From an uncultured Clostridia bacterium (GTDB lineage Bacteria; Bacillota; Clostridia; Oscillospirales; Acutalibacteraceae), in contig CALGUK010000027.1 of the NCBI GenBank assembly GCA_937920235.1, positions 1-48,145 on the forward strand: 48,145 bases of DNA, in the 5' to 3' direction. The notes under the pieces are model-generated. The model was not told the DNA's origin. It ran no database searches and was given only the letters and a program-made list of their open reading frames with translations. Both the position numbers and the translations under genes were made by a program. This document shows, piece after piece, positions 15,708 through 25,412 of the stretch; position 1 is the first letter of the stretch, and each line of letters begins with the position of its first letter.

Positions 15708-16280
15708 TTAAAGAGTCCCCTTTGTAGAGAGTGTTTTATCCGTTTTTTCTGTTGCAATGCTCATTGCGTGACCGAATGCCTTGAATATCGCCTCGGCAAT
15801 ATGGTGAGAATTGTCGCCGTAGGGTGCACGGAGATGGAGCGTAATTTTTGCATTATCCGCAACTGCACGGAAAAATTCCACACACATACAAACATCAAAA
15901 TCTCCGCATCTTTCCTGAGGAAAGTCTGCTTCAAAGACGGTATATGCGCGGTTGCATATATCGACGGCACAAAATCCGAGTGCTTCGTCCATCGGTACAA
16001 AGAAGCTACCGTAACGGACAAGATTTGACTTGTCTCCTAAGCACTCAAAAAAAGCCTGACCGAGCACGATTCCGATATCCTCAACCGTATGATGACAATC
16101 AACCTCGGTATCACCCTTACAGGTTACCTTGAGTCCATAGCCCGCATGAGCTGCAAAAGCGGTGAGCATATGGTCAAAAAATCCCACACCCGTATTTATG
16201 CTGATTTCTCCTCCCTCAAGACAGAGAGTTAAGCCGATGTCGGTTTCTTTGGTTTTTCTGTTTATTGATGCAGTTCTCAT
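15708..16280 (-). CDS. hisB: imidazoleglycerol-phosphate dehydratase
   Basis: Dehydrates IGP to imidazole-acetol phosphate. 190 aa from the ATG at 16280, which is 7 nt after GGAGG and overlaps the hisC stop (TGATG). The manganese-binding His clusters are FFDHML, DCHHTVEDIGIVLGQAF and SHHIAEAIFKAFGHAM. It is the monofunctional form without the histidinol-phosphatase domain found in E. coli HisB, so a separate phosphatase must exist elsewhere. Confidence 0.96.
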   Translation of the reverse strand: MRTASINRKTKETDIGLTLCLEGGEISINTGVGFFDHMLTAFAAHAGYGLKVTCKGDTEVDCHHTVEDIGIVLGQAFFECLGDKSNLVRYGSFFVPMDEALGFCAVDICNRAYTVFEADFPQERCGDFDVCMCVEFFRAVADNAKITLHLRAPYGDNSHHIAEAIFKAFGHAMSIATEKTDKTLSTKGTL

Positions 16281-17332
16281 CACACTTCCTCCAAAACATT
16301 TTTAAAGACTTCAATCGTTTTTTCGTTTTCATATTCCGTTCCTGCGGTAATTCTCAAAAACTCACCCATATTACGAATAATAATACTGTTTTCCCTCATT
16401 TTTTCGAATACCTGCTTTGCATTTTTCACCTTCATAAATACAAAGTTTGTATTGGTTTCATAAATCTTTTCTATTTTTTCACTCTTGATTTCAAGAAGTG
16501 CGGAATATAATGCTTTTCTTGACTTCACAACCTTTTCAATACATTCATCAATATAATCAGGATGTGCAAAAATCACCTCGCCCAATGCCTGTGAAACGGA
16601 ATTTACATTATACGGTGATTTTACTGCACGGATTACATTTGTCAATGTTTTATTTGCAACTGCAAAGCCTAACCTTAATGCTGCACTGCCCAATGCCTTT
16701 GAGCAGGTTTTCAGAATTATAAGATTATCGTAATCCTCAAATTCACCTAAAAGACTTTCATCCCCCGCAAAGTCCATATACGCTTCGTCAAGAACCACAA
16801 GGGACTCAACGCTGTTGACGAGATTTCTTATGTCGTCTTTTGTGATAATCCTTGATGTCGGGTTACAGGGATTTGAAAAAATTACAATTCGTACCTTTTC
16901 CTTATTTGCAAGAGCAATTACCTCGTCAATATTAACATCAAGACTTTCGCCCTTTTGATATCTGACACTTTCGCATTCTGCAATTTCTGCATAAAAATGG
17001 TACATTGAAAAATCCGGCTCAAGAGTCAAAATCTTGTCGCCCTTCTGCAAAAAGGCATTCATTATAACCGAAATAATCTCATCGGAGCCGTTGCCTGCGG
17101 TTACACATTCGGGATTTACACCGAAATATTTTGAAAATCCGCTGACGAGCTTTGTTGCCATCGGGTCGGGATAACGGTTCAGAGCACTGTTTTTAAAAGC
17201 CTCAACCATTTCGTTTTCGATATTTTCGGGAACGGTTAAAAACGACTCGTTAGCGTCAAGGCGTATTTTATAAGTACCGCTTATCGGCTCATACGGAGTT
17301 AATTTTTTTACTTTTTCATTGAGTTGAAACAT
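16280..17332 (-). CDS. hisC: histidinol-phosphate aminotransferase
   Basis: PLP-dependent class I/II aminotransferase, 350 aa, converting imidazole-acetol phosphate to histidinol phosphate. The PLP lysine is in LKTCSKALGSAALRLG, and the substrate/PLP motifs are GNGSDEII, FSNPCNPTS and VLDEAYMDF. The start lies 2 nt after hisD and the stop overlaps hisB, so translation is probably coupled along the operon. Confidence 0.95.
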   Translation of the reverse strand: MFQLNEKVKKLTPYEPISGTYKIRLDANESFLTVPENIENEMVEAFKNSALNRYPDPMATKLVSGFSKYFGVNPECVTAGNGSDEIISVIMNAFLQKGDKILTLEPDFSMYHFYAEIAECESVRYQKGESLDVNIDEVIALANKEKVRIVIFSNPCNPTSRIITKDDIRNLVNSVESLVVLDEAYMDFAGDESLLGEFEDYDNLIILKTCSKALGSAALRLGFAVANKTLTNVIRAVKSPYNVNSVSQALGEVIFAHPDYIDECIEKVVKSRKALYSALLEIKSEKIEKIYETNTNFVFMKVKNAKQVFEKMRENSIIIRNMGEFLRITAGTEYENEKTIEVFKNVLEEV

Positions 17333-17334
17333 AC

Positions 17335-18624
17335 TTAATCCTCAAATCTGACTTTGATTGAATTTGCGTGAGCTGTTAAGCCCTCTGTTTCCGCAAGAGA
17401 AACAACCTTATCCTTGCACTCACGAAGAGCGTCTTCCGTATAGTAAATAAAGCTTGATTTTTTAATAAAGCTGTCAACTGACAACGGTGAGAAAAATCTT
17501 GCCGTTCCGCTTGTGGGAAGAACATGGTTGGGGCCTGCAAAATAATCCCCCAACGGCTCGGGTGAATAATTGCCGAGGAACACACTGCCCGCATTGTCCA
17601 TTCTGCCGATATATTCCATCGGATTTTCCACACACATTTCAAGATGCTCGGGAGCAAGGCGATTTGCAAAGTCAACAGCCTTGTCCATACCGTCACAGAT
17701 GATAATTGCGCTGTAATCTCTGAGAGATTTCTCTATAATATCTTTTCTTGAAAGAGTTGCACACTGTCTTGCAAGCTCCTTCTTCGTTTCTTCTGCGATT
17801 TTTTCACTTGTTGTAATAAGGATTGCAGAAGCGAGAACATCGTGTTCAGCCTGGCTCATAAGGTCTGCCGCAAGAAATTTCGGATTTGCGGTTTCGTCAG
17901 CCACAATTAAAATTTCACTCGGACCTGCAACCATATCAATATCAACCGTGCCGTAAAGAAGTTTTTTCGCGGTAGCAACAAAAATGTTACCCGGGCCGAC
18001 GATTTTATCAACCTTCGGAACGGTCAGGGTACCGTATGCCAATGCCGCAACCGCCTGAGCACCGCCCATTAAGAATACCCTGTCAACACCTGCGATTTTT
18101 GCCGCCGCCAGAATATCGGGATTTGGAGTTCCGTCCTTTGCAGGAGGAGTTACCATTATAATCTCCTTAACACCTGCGATTTTTGCGGGAATTGCATTCA
18201 TAAGTACACTTGAGGGATATGCGGCAGTACCGCCCGGCACATAGATACCTACCCTTTCAAGTCCGCGCACACGCTGACCCATAATAACACCGTTTTCCTT
18301 TGTTGTAAGCCAGCTCTGTTGTTTCTGTCGCACGTGAAAATCACGGATATTTTCTGCCGCTTCCTCCAAGGCTTTTACAAAAAACGGATCACATTTTTCG
18401 ATTGCCTTATCGATTTCTTCCGTACTGATTTCGGTTTTTTCGGGTGCTTTTCCGTCAAACCTGACTGTGTATTCTGAAACTGCCTTGTCACCGTTGACCT
18501 TGACATTTTCAAGAATGTCGGTAACCGCAAGAGTAACCTTTTTGTCAACCTCGCCGCTACGCTCTTTAAGTTGTTTAATGAGACTTTCGTCTGCCTTACC
18601 GTCTGCAAAAACTGTGTTTATCAT
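17335..18624 (-). CDS. hisD: histidinol dehydrogenase
   Basis: Zinc enzyme, 429 aa, oxidising histidinol to histidine in two NAD-dependent steps (last reactions of the pathway). Signatures include GPGNIFVATAKKL, AGPSEILIVAD, SQAEHD and APEHLE (zinc and catalytic His/Glu), and GPNHVLPTSGTARF. Length is normal. It lies 4 nt after hisG. Confidence 0.96.
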   Translation of the reverse strand: MINTVFADGKADESLIKQLKERSGEVDKKVTLAVTDILENVKVNGDKAVSEYTVRFDGKAPEKTEISTEEIDKAIEKCDPFFVKALEEAAENIRDFHVRQKQQSWLTTKENGVIMGQRVRGLERVGIYVPGGTAAYPSSVLMNAIPAKIAGVKEIIMVTPPAKDGTPNPDILAAAKIAGVDRVFLMGGAQAVAALAYGTLTVPKVDKIVGPGNIFVATAKKLLYGTVDIDMVAGPSEILIVADETANPKFLAADLMSQAEHDVLASAILITTSEKIAEETKKELARQCATLSRKDIIEKSLRDYSAIIICDGMDKAVDFANRLAPEHLEMCVENPMEYIGRMDNAGSVFLGNYSPEPLGDYFAGPNHVLPTSGTARFFSPLSVDSFIKKSSFIYYTEDALRECKDKVVSLAETEGLTAHANSIKVRFED

Positions 18625-18628
18625 ATTA

Positions 18629-19258
18629 TCAATCCTTTGGAATTACTTTTTCGATATCTGAAAGAAATCCGTCTATTTCTTCACGTCGAAGCTTCATACT
18701 TGCCATATTAACAATAACTCGTGCGGAAACAGGCATAATCTTCTCTTTCACCTCAAGTCCGTTTTCCTTGAGAGTAGTTCCTGTTTCGACAATATCAACA
18801 ATGCCGTCGGCAAGATTAAGCAATGGGGCAAGCTCGACCGAGCCTTCGATTTTAATAATCTTTATGTCCATTCCCTTGCCCTCAAAATATGCTTTTGTAA
18901 TGTTGGGGTATTTTGTGGCAATGCGTTTGGTGTTAAATCCGTCATAGAAATCAACACCTTTTTGAGTTGCAAGTGCAAAATCACATTTTCCGAGATTTAA
19001 ATCCATCATCTCGTAGAAGCTTTTTCCGTTTTCAACAATGGTATCCTTACCGACAATACCGATATCGCACACACCGTGTTCAACATAGGTGATAACGTCC
19101 GCCGCCTTTGCAAGAACGACCTCATAATCGCCTGCATTGAGTATAAGACGTCTGCCCTTATTTATCAGTTCATCGCAATCAATACCCATTTTTTCAAAAA
19201 GCTCAACGCTTTTTTTCTCGAGTCTGCCTTTGGTAAGAGCTATTCTGAGTTTTCTCAT
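18629..19258 (-). CDS. hisG: ATP phosphoribosyltransferase, short form
   Basis: First and feedback-controlled enzyme of the pathway, joining ATP and PRPP. At 209 aa it is the short (HisGS) form without a regulatory C-terminus and needs HisZ for activity and histidine sensing; hisZ is the gene directly upstream. Key sequences are IALTKGRLEKKS, GVCDIGIVGKD and the PRPP loop DIVETGTTLKENGL. Its ATG overlaps the hisZ end by 4 bases. Confidence 0.96.
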   Translation of the reverse strand: MRKLRIALTKGRLEKKSVELFEKMGIDCDELINKGRRLILNAGDYEVVLAKAADVITYVEHGVCDIGIVGKDTIVENGKSFYEMMDLNLGKCDFALATQKGVDFYDGFNTKRIATKYPNITKAYFEGKGMDIKIIKIEGSVELAPLLNLADGIVDIVETGTTLKENGLEVKEKIMPVSARVIVNMASMKLRREEIDGFLSDIEKVIPKD

Positions 19259-20451
19259 ATCATTTCCTCCCTTACCGAATCACCAACCGTACAAATCTTA
19301 TGAATACCCTTTGAAGCGGCATACTCTTTTGTCTCCTCAAGGGTTTCAAAGGTGCTGTTTTCACAATATATTCCGTCTGCACGGAGTTTTTTGGAATATT
19401 CAAATGCCTTAACTATATTTTCTTTTTCGCCGAAAACAATGATTTCTGGAATCTTTTCCTCGTCAATCTCATTTCTTGAGAGCATAACCGAAGCCAACAC
19501 ACCTGTTTCGATACCGAAGCCTGTTGACGGCATTTCTCTGCCGAACTCCGCGCCGAGAGAATCATAGCGTCCTCCGGAAACCACCGAAACACCGCTGCCC
19601 TGAAGATATCCCTTAAAAATGATACCGGTATAATAATTTGTTCTGTTAACAAGACTTAAATCGATGACGATTTTATCTGAAAGTCCCGCATCACATAAAA
19701 GTATATACAATTCCTTAAGATAGTCAAGACTCTTTCTGCCGTCTTCACCCAGATCGATTTCCCTTGCTTTTTCAATGATTTCAATTCCTCCGAAAAATCT
19801 CGGAAGACTGCGGATACAGTCAGTAACATCGCTCTTGCCGATTTTGTCAAGAATATTGTTGAGTGAAACAAAATTTCTGCTCTCAACACAGTTATAAATC
19901 CCGCTCACGGTCTCATCATCAACATTAAGCTTTTTACACAGTTCCTTGAAAAAACCCGCATGACCTATCTCAAGCTTGAAATCCGCTGAGGTACAGCTCT
20001 CAATTGCCTCAACAGCCGTTGTAATGACCTCAAGATCAGCACGGAGACCGGAAATACCCATAAGCTCAATACCGCTCTGAGTTGCCTCGTCGCTTCTGCC
20101 CGTCAGATTTTTCTGTCTTAAAAAAACGTTCTGATTATAATAAAGTCTGAGAGGCAGTCGCGCATTTTGCAGACGTGTTGAAACAAGTCTTGCTATCGGA
20201 AGGGTTGAGTCTGGTCGGAGCACCAACAGTCTTCCGTAAGAATCGGTCAGACTGTAGAGGTCCTCAGGATTATATCCGGAGCTCTCGCGGTTAAATACGT
20301 CAAAAAATTCAATTGTTGGGGTTATTACCTTTTCATATCCCTTTGATTTAAAAACAGAAGACAGTCTTTTTTCCACACAGCGAATTGCACGGCTTTCCAT
20401 AGCAAGATAATCTTTTGTTCCTTCGGGAGTAATTTTGGAATAATTCTTCAT
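19255..20451 (-). CDS. hisZ: ATP phosphoribosyltransferase regulatory subunit
   Basis: HisRS-like paralogue without synthetase activity that forms a hetero-octamer with short HisG. The 398-aa product has class II core motifs: TPTIEFFDVF, motif 2 LVLRPDSTLPIARLVS, and SGGRYDSLGAEFG. It ends with a short tail rather than a full HisRS anticodon-binding domain. The tail does end with a small VCTVGDSV segment, longer than the minimal HisZ, but the HisG partnership makes HisZ the best call. First gene of the his operon. Confidence 0.93.
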   Translation of the reverse strand: MKNYSKITPEGTKDYLAMESRAIRCVEKRLSSVFKSKGYEKVITPTIEFFDVFNRESSGYNPEDLYSLTDSYGRLLVLRPDSTLPIARLVSTRLQNARLPLRLYYNQNVFLRQKNLTGRSDEATQSGIELMGISGLRADLEVITTAVEAIESCTSADFKLEIGHAGFFKELCKKLNVDDETVSGIYNCVESRNFVSLNNILDKIGKSDVTDCIRSLPRFFGGIEIIEKAREIDLGEDGRKSLDYLKELYILLCDAGLSDKIVIDLSLVNRTNYYTGIIFKGYLQGSGVSVVSGGRYDSLGAEFGREMPSTGFGIETGVLASVMLSRNEIDEEKIPEIIVFGEKENIVKAFEYSKKLRADGIYCENSTFETLEETKEYAASKGIHKICTVGDSVREEMI

Positions 20452-20478
20452 AAGTATATCCTTTTTAAGTTTTTCACT

Positions 20479-20490
20479 TTAGCGTGCTAA
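20479..20490 (-). promoter_or_regulatory. palindromic operator at the his promoter
   Basis: TTAGCGTGCTAA is a near-perfect palindrome (TTAGC/GCTAA with a 2-bp centre) starting 2 bp downstream of the -10 box and covering the predicted start point. Its position is that of a repressor site. A TrpR/YerC-family histidine repressor is one candidate, but that motif was not checked. Confidence 0.5.
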
Positions 20491-20491
20491 T

Positions 20492-20520
20492 ATGCTACCA
20501 TAATAAAGCGTATTCGTCAA
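20492..20520 (-). promoter_or_regulatory. promoter of the his operon
   Basis: TTGACG (20520-20515) and TAGCAT (20497-20492) on the minus strand are 17 bp apart. The leader before hisZ is only about 35 nt, too short for a T-box or a leader-peptide attenuator. Confidence 0.75.
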
Positions 20521-20541
20521 GCGCCATATTTCACAAATATA

Positions 20542-23500
20542 TTAAAATCCGAAAAATGAGATTTGTGCAGTTTCGGGAATACCTTCTAATGCACCGATTT
20601 CTCTCAATGCAGATACAACGGCACTTGATGCGCCCGTTTTTGCCTGGAAATCGTCAACCGACACAAAATCTGCACCGCACTCTTCTCTGCCTGCCACAAT
20701 TGACTTTGCGGCATTTTCACCGACACCTGAAAGTGCCGAGAACGGCATTCTGATTTTTCCGTCTTCCACATAATACTCTGTTGCTCTGGATTTATAAATA
20801 TCAACCGGAAGAAGTTCAACACCTCTCGCCATCATCTCGTTGACAACCTGCAGAGCCGTGAACTGATCTTTCTCCTTGGTAGTCATCTGCTTTCTGTCCT
20901 TAGGGTCGGCATTGAGAGGTCCGTGAAGCTCAACCATTTTTCGTTTTACGGCATCTCTGCCCTGCACTACGGTTACGGCATCGAGGTCACCGCCGCGAAC
21001 AGTCAGAAATGCGGTGTAATACTCGGTCGGTCTGTAAATTTTATACCAGCCGAGACGAAGCGCCGCAATAACATATGCCGCCGCATGAGCTTTCGGGAAC
21101 ATATACTTGATTTTACGGCAGGAGTCCATATACCATTGAGGCACATTGCAGGCACGCATTGCTTCCTCCGCACCCTCGGGAAATCCCACCTTGGCAACGA
21201 TACCCTTTCGGGTTTTTTCCATTATATTAAAGGCAAGTCCCGAATCAAGTCCCTTATGAATAAGATAAGTCATAATGTCATCACGAGTACCGATAACCTC
21301 TGAAATTGTGCAAGTACCATTTTTAATAAGTTCCTGTGCGTTACCAAGCCAAACATCAGTACCGTGTGAAAGTCCTGAAATCTGTAAAAGGTCAGAGAAT
21401 TTCTTGGGTTGTGCCTCTACGAGCATTCCGCGAACGAAATCCGTACCCATTTCGGGAATTGAGAGTGTACCTGTTTCAACGCCGATGTCATCAGGTATAA
21501 GTCCCAAAGCCTCAGGACTTGTACAAAGGCTTACAATTTTAGGATCACAAACGTCAACATCCATAACATTGATTCCTGTCATATCTTCAAGATGCTTATA
21601 GAGTGTGGGCACATCATGACCAAGAATATCAAGTTTCAAGATTGTATCATGCAAGAAATGGAAGTCGAAGTGAGTTGTTTCCATATCTGAAGATGTATCA
21701 TTTGCAGGATATTGAACTGCAGTAAAATCGTAAACATCAAATTCGTTAGGCACAACAACCATGCCGCCAGGGTGCTGACCTGTTGTACGCTTAATACCTG
21801 TGCAGCCTTTTGTAAGTCGATCTTCTTCAGCACGTGTTACGACTTTTCCGCGTTCCTCAAGGTATTTTTTGACATAGCCGTAAGCCGTTTTATCGGCAAC
21901 AGTTGCTATTGTACCCGCCTTAAACACATGGTCGCGTCCGAAAAGCTCTTCAGTATATCTGTGAGCCTTACCCTGATAATCACCTGAGAAATTAAGGTCG
22001 ATATCAGGCGCTTTGTCACCATGGAAGCCTAAGAATGTCTGGAACGGAATTTCGTGACCGTCACGAATCATAGGAATATCACAATGAGGGCAGTTCTTTG
22101 GTGGCATATCAAAGCCTGAACCGTATTCACCATGCAAGAAGAATTCACTATGTTTACATTTTGCACAACGGTAGTGTGCTGCAAGAGGATTAACCTCTGA
22201 AATGCCTGCCATTGTAGCAACAAAAGATGATCCAACAGAACCACGAGAGCCTACATGATAGCCGTGAGCCTCTGAATCCCACACAAGCTTCTGTGCAATG
22301 ATATAAAGAACGGCGAATCCGTGCTTGATAATGGACTCCAGCTCCATTTCAAGTCGCTCGGCAACATATTCCGGAACGGGATCACCGTACCAATCCTTTG
22401 CCTTTGCCCAACAGATATCGCGTAATTCCTGCTCTGCTCCCGGAATGGTCGGGTTGAAGGTTCCGGGCGGAATGGGGGTAATCTCCTCAATCATATCGGA
22501 GATTATATTTGTATTTGTAACGACGACCTCATAGGCTGTGTCCTCTCCGAGATATGAAAACTCATCAAGCATTTCATCCGTGGTTTTGAAGTATAACGGT
22601 GCCTGGTTGTCTGCATCGTCAAAGCCTTTTCCTGCCATAAGAATTGCACGGAATGCCGCGTCCTCTGGATCCATGAAATGAACGTCACCCGTAGCGCAGA
22701 CAAGCTTTCCGAGCTTATCTCCGAGATGAATTATCTTTCTGTTTATATCACGGATGTCCTCAAGAGTCTTGATTCGGTTATATTCCTTATTTCTGTCGGG
22801 ATTTTTCGCATTGGGATCGGAGTGAGACGCGATCATAAACATATTGTTTCCGTCCGGCTGAATTTCGAGATAATCATAGTATTCGGCAATTTTTATGAGT
22901 TCCTCATCACTTTTTTCAAGAAGAATTGCCTTGATAAGCTCACCCGCTTCACAGGCAGAGCCGAGAATTATGCCGTCTCGGTGTTCATTGAGTTTTGAAC
23001 GCGGAATACACGGTCTTGTATGGAAATATGTTGTGTGTGAAAATGAAATAAGCTTATAAAGGTTTTTAAGACCAGCCTTATTCTTCACAAGCAGGATAAT
23101 GTGATAACGCGGAAGCTTTTCCCACGGAGTTTCGGGATTTCCGATATCATCAATAAGATATCCCTCAACACCGAAAATGAGCTTTATCGGGTCTTTTCCC
23201 TTGCCCTTGACCGCATCGGGGTAACCCTGTGCGTTTCCGTGGTCGGTAATTGCAATGGCAGGATGTCCCCACTGAATCGCGCGTTTGACGAGCTTATCCG
23301 CACCCGTCATACCGTCCATATCCGACATATTGGTATGAAGATGAAGCTCAACTCTTTTTTTCTCTGCCGTATCCTGCTTTTTGATAGGAGTTACCGTATT
23401 TACTGAGGTTGCTGAAATTATATTTTCACCCGAATATTTATCGTATGTAACCTTTCCGTAAACGAGCACCGTTATTCCCTCTGAAATCGATGCAAGGAAC

Positions 23501-24336
23501 GACTTGGACTTTTCACACGCTTCAAAAATCTTTACCGTATATGAATATGTCTTATCCGTAATATTAAAATTAATAATATTATTCTTACCGTCTCGGGTTG
23601 TTCTGACCTCAAGGCTGAAAACCTCACCCCAAACGGCAACGGCACCGCTTTCAATACCTATGTCACATAATCTCTGAAGATTGTTTGTACGCACATTTCC
23701 GCCGTAAATCGGCTTTTGCGTTTCAAGATAAATCGGAAAGCCCTCTTTGATAACGTGTGGCTTCGGCTCTCCCGGCTGCAGAGGTACTGACGGAGCAGGA
23801 AGATTCTTTTCTCTTCTTATTTCCTCGTCGGCTTTTTTCTGCATACTGTCAACGGCTTTTTCCGTGTCAAAAGCCTCTTCCTGATAAAACACAGCCGAAT
23901 ACTCAACACCGAAAATGCCTTTTATGATTTTTTCGATTTCTTTGTCACAGCCCGAGGCTGTCAGAATATCCTTACCGCCCTTTTTAAGATTGATTTTAAG
24001 TTCCTTGCCCGATATCTCATACTCCGCATTGTTAAAATACCCGTTTGCCACAATAATTCGGTCTCTCAGAATATCAACCACAAGTCCCATATATTCGGTA
24101 AGAAAACCCGTTCTTGATTCATCACAAACAATTTTTATATTAACATTGACAGCCCTTGAAAGAGTTCTTTCAAGAGCTTCAATTCTATCTTTTTCAATTT
24201 TTCTGTACGGCTTGACGGTGAGCCTTGCACTCATCTTTTCCTGCGACACAAAAAATCCGGTTATGTCCGCATAAGCAATGTCAGGATTGAGAGTGCAGTC
24301 AAAAAATTCACCGAAAAGCGATTTTACCACTGCCAT
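20542..24336 (-). CDS. polC: DNA polymerase III PolC-type, lacking the exonuclease domain
   Basis: Replicative DNA polymerase of low-GC Gram-positives, 1264 aa. Order seen: N-terminal domain (1-220), OB fold (about 225-318), PHP domain beginning ELHLHTN at 330-336 with ITDHGNAQ, zinc module (Cys724, 727, 749, 752), polymerase core with GSRGSVGSS (696-704) and catalytic PDIDLNFSGD (777-786), then the HhH/fingers region. Canonical PolC (about 1440 aa) carries a DnaQ-like 3'-5' exonuclease of about 170 aa inserted in PHP after the FGVE strand. Here FGVEGYLIDD (388-397) runs through about 13 residues straight into YHIILLVKNKAGLKNLY, which normally follows the exonuclease. PHP motifs SACEAGE and TGDVHFM remain. 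It is 13 nt after ispG. Confidence 0.95.
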   Translation of the reverse strand: MAVVKSLFGEFFDCTLNPDIAYADITGFFVSQEKMSARLTVKPYRKIEKDRIEALERTLSRAVNVNIKIVCDESRTGFLTEYMGLVVDILRDRIIVANGYFNNAEYEISGKELKINLKKGGKDILTASGCDKEIEKIIKGIFGVEYSAVFYQEEAFDTEKAVDSMQKKADEEIRREKNLPAPSVPLQPGEPKPHVIKEGFPIYLETQKPIYGGNVRTNNLQRLCDIGIESGAVAVWGEVFSLEVRTTRDGKNNIINFNITDKTYSYTVKIFEACEKSKSFLASISEGITVLVYGKVTYDKYSGENIISATSVNTVTPIKKQDTAEKKRVELHLHTNMSDMDGMTGADKLVKRAIQWGHPAIAITDHGNAQGYPDAVKGKGKDPIKLIFGVEGYLIDDIGNPETPWEKLPRYHIILLVKNKAGLKNLYKLISFSHTTYFHTRPCIPRSKLNEHRDGIILGSACEAGELIKAILLEKSDEELIKIAEYYDYLEIQPDGNNMFMIASHSDPNAKNPDRNKEYNRIKTLEDIRDINRKIIHLGDKLGKLVCATGDVHFMDPEDAAFRAILMAGKGFDDADNQAPLYFKTTDEMLDEFSYLGEDTAYEVVVTNTNIISDMIEEITPIPPGTFNPTIPGAEQELRDICWAKAKDWYGDPVPEYVAERLEMELESIIKHGFAVLYIIAQKLVWDSEAHGYHVGSRGSVGSSFVATMAGISEVNPLAAHYRCAKCKHSEFFLHGEYGSGFDMPPKNCPHCDIPMIRDGHEIPFQTFLGFHGDKAPDIDLNFSGDYQGKAHRYTEELFGRDHVFKAGTIATVADKTAYGYVKKYLEERGKVVTRAEEDRLTKGCTGIKRTTGQHPGGMVVVPNEFDVYDFTAVQYPANDTSSDMETTHFDFHFLHDTILKLDILGHDVPTLYKHLEDMTGINVMDVDVCDPKIVSLCTSPEALGLIPDDIGVETGTLSIPEMGTDFVRGMLVEAQPKKFSDLLQISGLSHGTDVWLGNAQELIKNGTCTISEVIGTRDDIMTYLIHKGLDSGLAFNIMEKTRKGIVAKVGFPEGAEEAMRACNVPQWYMDSCRKIKYMFPKAHAAAYVIAALRLGWYKIYRPTEYYTAFLTVRGGDLDAVTVVQGRDAVKRKMVELHGPLNADPKDRKQMTTKEKDQFTALQVVNEMMARGVELLPVDIYKSRATEYYVEDGKIRMPFSALSGVGENAAKSIVAGREECGADFVSVDDFQAKTGASSAVVSALREIGALEGIPETAQISFFGF

Positions 24337-24349
24337 ATGTAATCCACCG

Positions 24350-25402
24350 TTATATTTTTTCTATTTCCTTTAAAAGTTCAGCTACAATTTCTTCTTCGGG
24401 CACTTTTTTAAGGACTTCACCGTGCTTGAATATAACGCCGCAACCGTCACCGCCCGCAACACCGATATCTGCTTCCTTGGCCTCGCCCGGTCCGTTTACC
24501 ACACAGCCCATTACGGCTACCTTAATCGGTTTATTGTAATTTGCCAATGCCTTTTCCACCTTATCGGCAAGACCTATAAGGTCAATTTTTGTACGTCCGC
24601 AGGTCGGACACGACACTATCTGAGCGCAATCCGTTTTTATACCTGATGCCTTTAAAATGTCATATCCTGCCTTAACCTCGTTAACGGGGTCAGCGGTCAT
24701 TGAAACTCGGATTGTGTCGCCGATACCGTCAAGAAGAAGCGAGCCTATACCGATACTTGATTTCACAAGAGCCATATTGTGAGTTCCTGCCTCAGTCACG
24801 CCAAGGTGCAAGGGATAATCACACATATCGGCAACAAGACGGTATGCCTTTACCATTTTCTGAACATCAGATGATTTAATTGACACAACTATATCGTTAA
24901 AATCAAATTTTTCAAGAAGGCTGATATGATACATCGCACTTTCAGCCATAGCCTCCGGTGTGGGAGAGCCGTATTTTGCAAGAAGATTTTTTTCAAGAGA
25001 GCCGGAATTTACACCTATACGGATCGGAACATTGTGGAGTCTGCATGCTTCTGCAACGGCTCTGACCTTTTCATCATCGCCTATATTCCCGGGATTTATT
25101 CTGATTTTGTCAACACCTGCCGCAACACTCTCCAAAGCACATCGATAATCGAAATGAATATCTGCAACAACGGGAATTTTCACGGCCTCTTTTACGGCAT
25201 AAAGAGTTTTTACAGCTTCTTTATTCGGGACAGTAAGACGGATAATCTGACATCCTGCTTTTTCGAGCTCAACGGCTTGTCTCACATTGCCCTGAGCATC
25301 CTCGGCAATGACATTGAGCATTGACTGAACTGTAATAGGATTGTCTCCGCCGATTTTAACATTTCCCGCCGTTACGACACGACTTTTTCTGCGTTGAATC
25401 AT
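24350..25402 (-). CDS. ispG: 4-hydroxy-3-methylbut-2-enyl diphosphate synthase
   Basis: Iron-sulfur enzyme (GcpE) of the MEP isoprenoid pathway converting MEcPP to HMBPP. The 350-aa, two-domain bacterial form has an N-terminal TIM barrel (VVADIHFDYRCALESV, DKIRINPGN) and C-terminal [4Fe-4S] cysteines in SCPTCGRT and MGCVVNGPGEAK. Good AGGTG ribosome binding site. Placed between rseP and polC, with dxr of the same pathway nearby. Confidence 0.96.
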   Translation of the reverse strand: MIQRRKSRVVTAGNVKIGGDNPITVQSMLNVIAEDAQGNVRQAVELEKAGCQIIRLTVPNKEAVKTLYAVKEAVKIPVVADIHFDYRCALESVAAGVDKIRINPGNIGDDEKVRAVAEACRLHNVPIRIGVNSGSLEKNLLAKYGSPTPEAMAESAMYHISLLEKFDFNDIVVSIKSSDVQKMVKAYRLVADMCDYPLHLGVTEAGTHNMALVKSSIGIGSLLLDGIGDTIRVSMTADPVNEVKAGYDILKASGIKTDCAQIVSCPTCGRTKIDLIGLADKVEKALANYNKPIKVAVMGCVVNGPGEAKEADIGVAGGDGCGVIFKHGEVLKKVPEEEIVAELLKEIEKI

Positions 25403-25412
25403 TTTAAATCAC

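Noticed and set aside
20479..20490. CIRCE/HrcA element, since TTAGCAC is one half-site
   Set aside because: CIRCE needs two 9-nt arms separated by 9 nt; here the arms are adjacent and only 5 nt long.
20452..20520. T-box or histidine leader peptide before hisZ
   Set aside because: The leader is about 35 nt, with no room for a specifier loop or an antiterminator, and there is no run of His codons.
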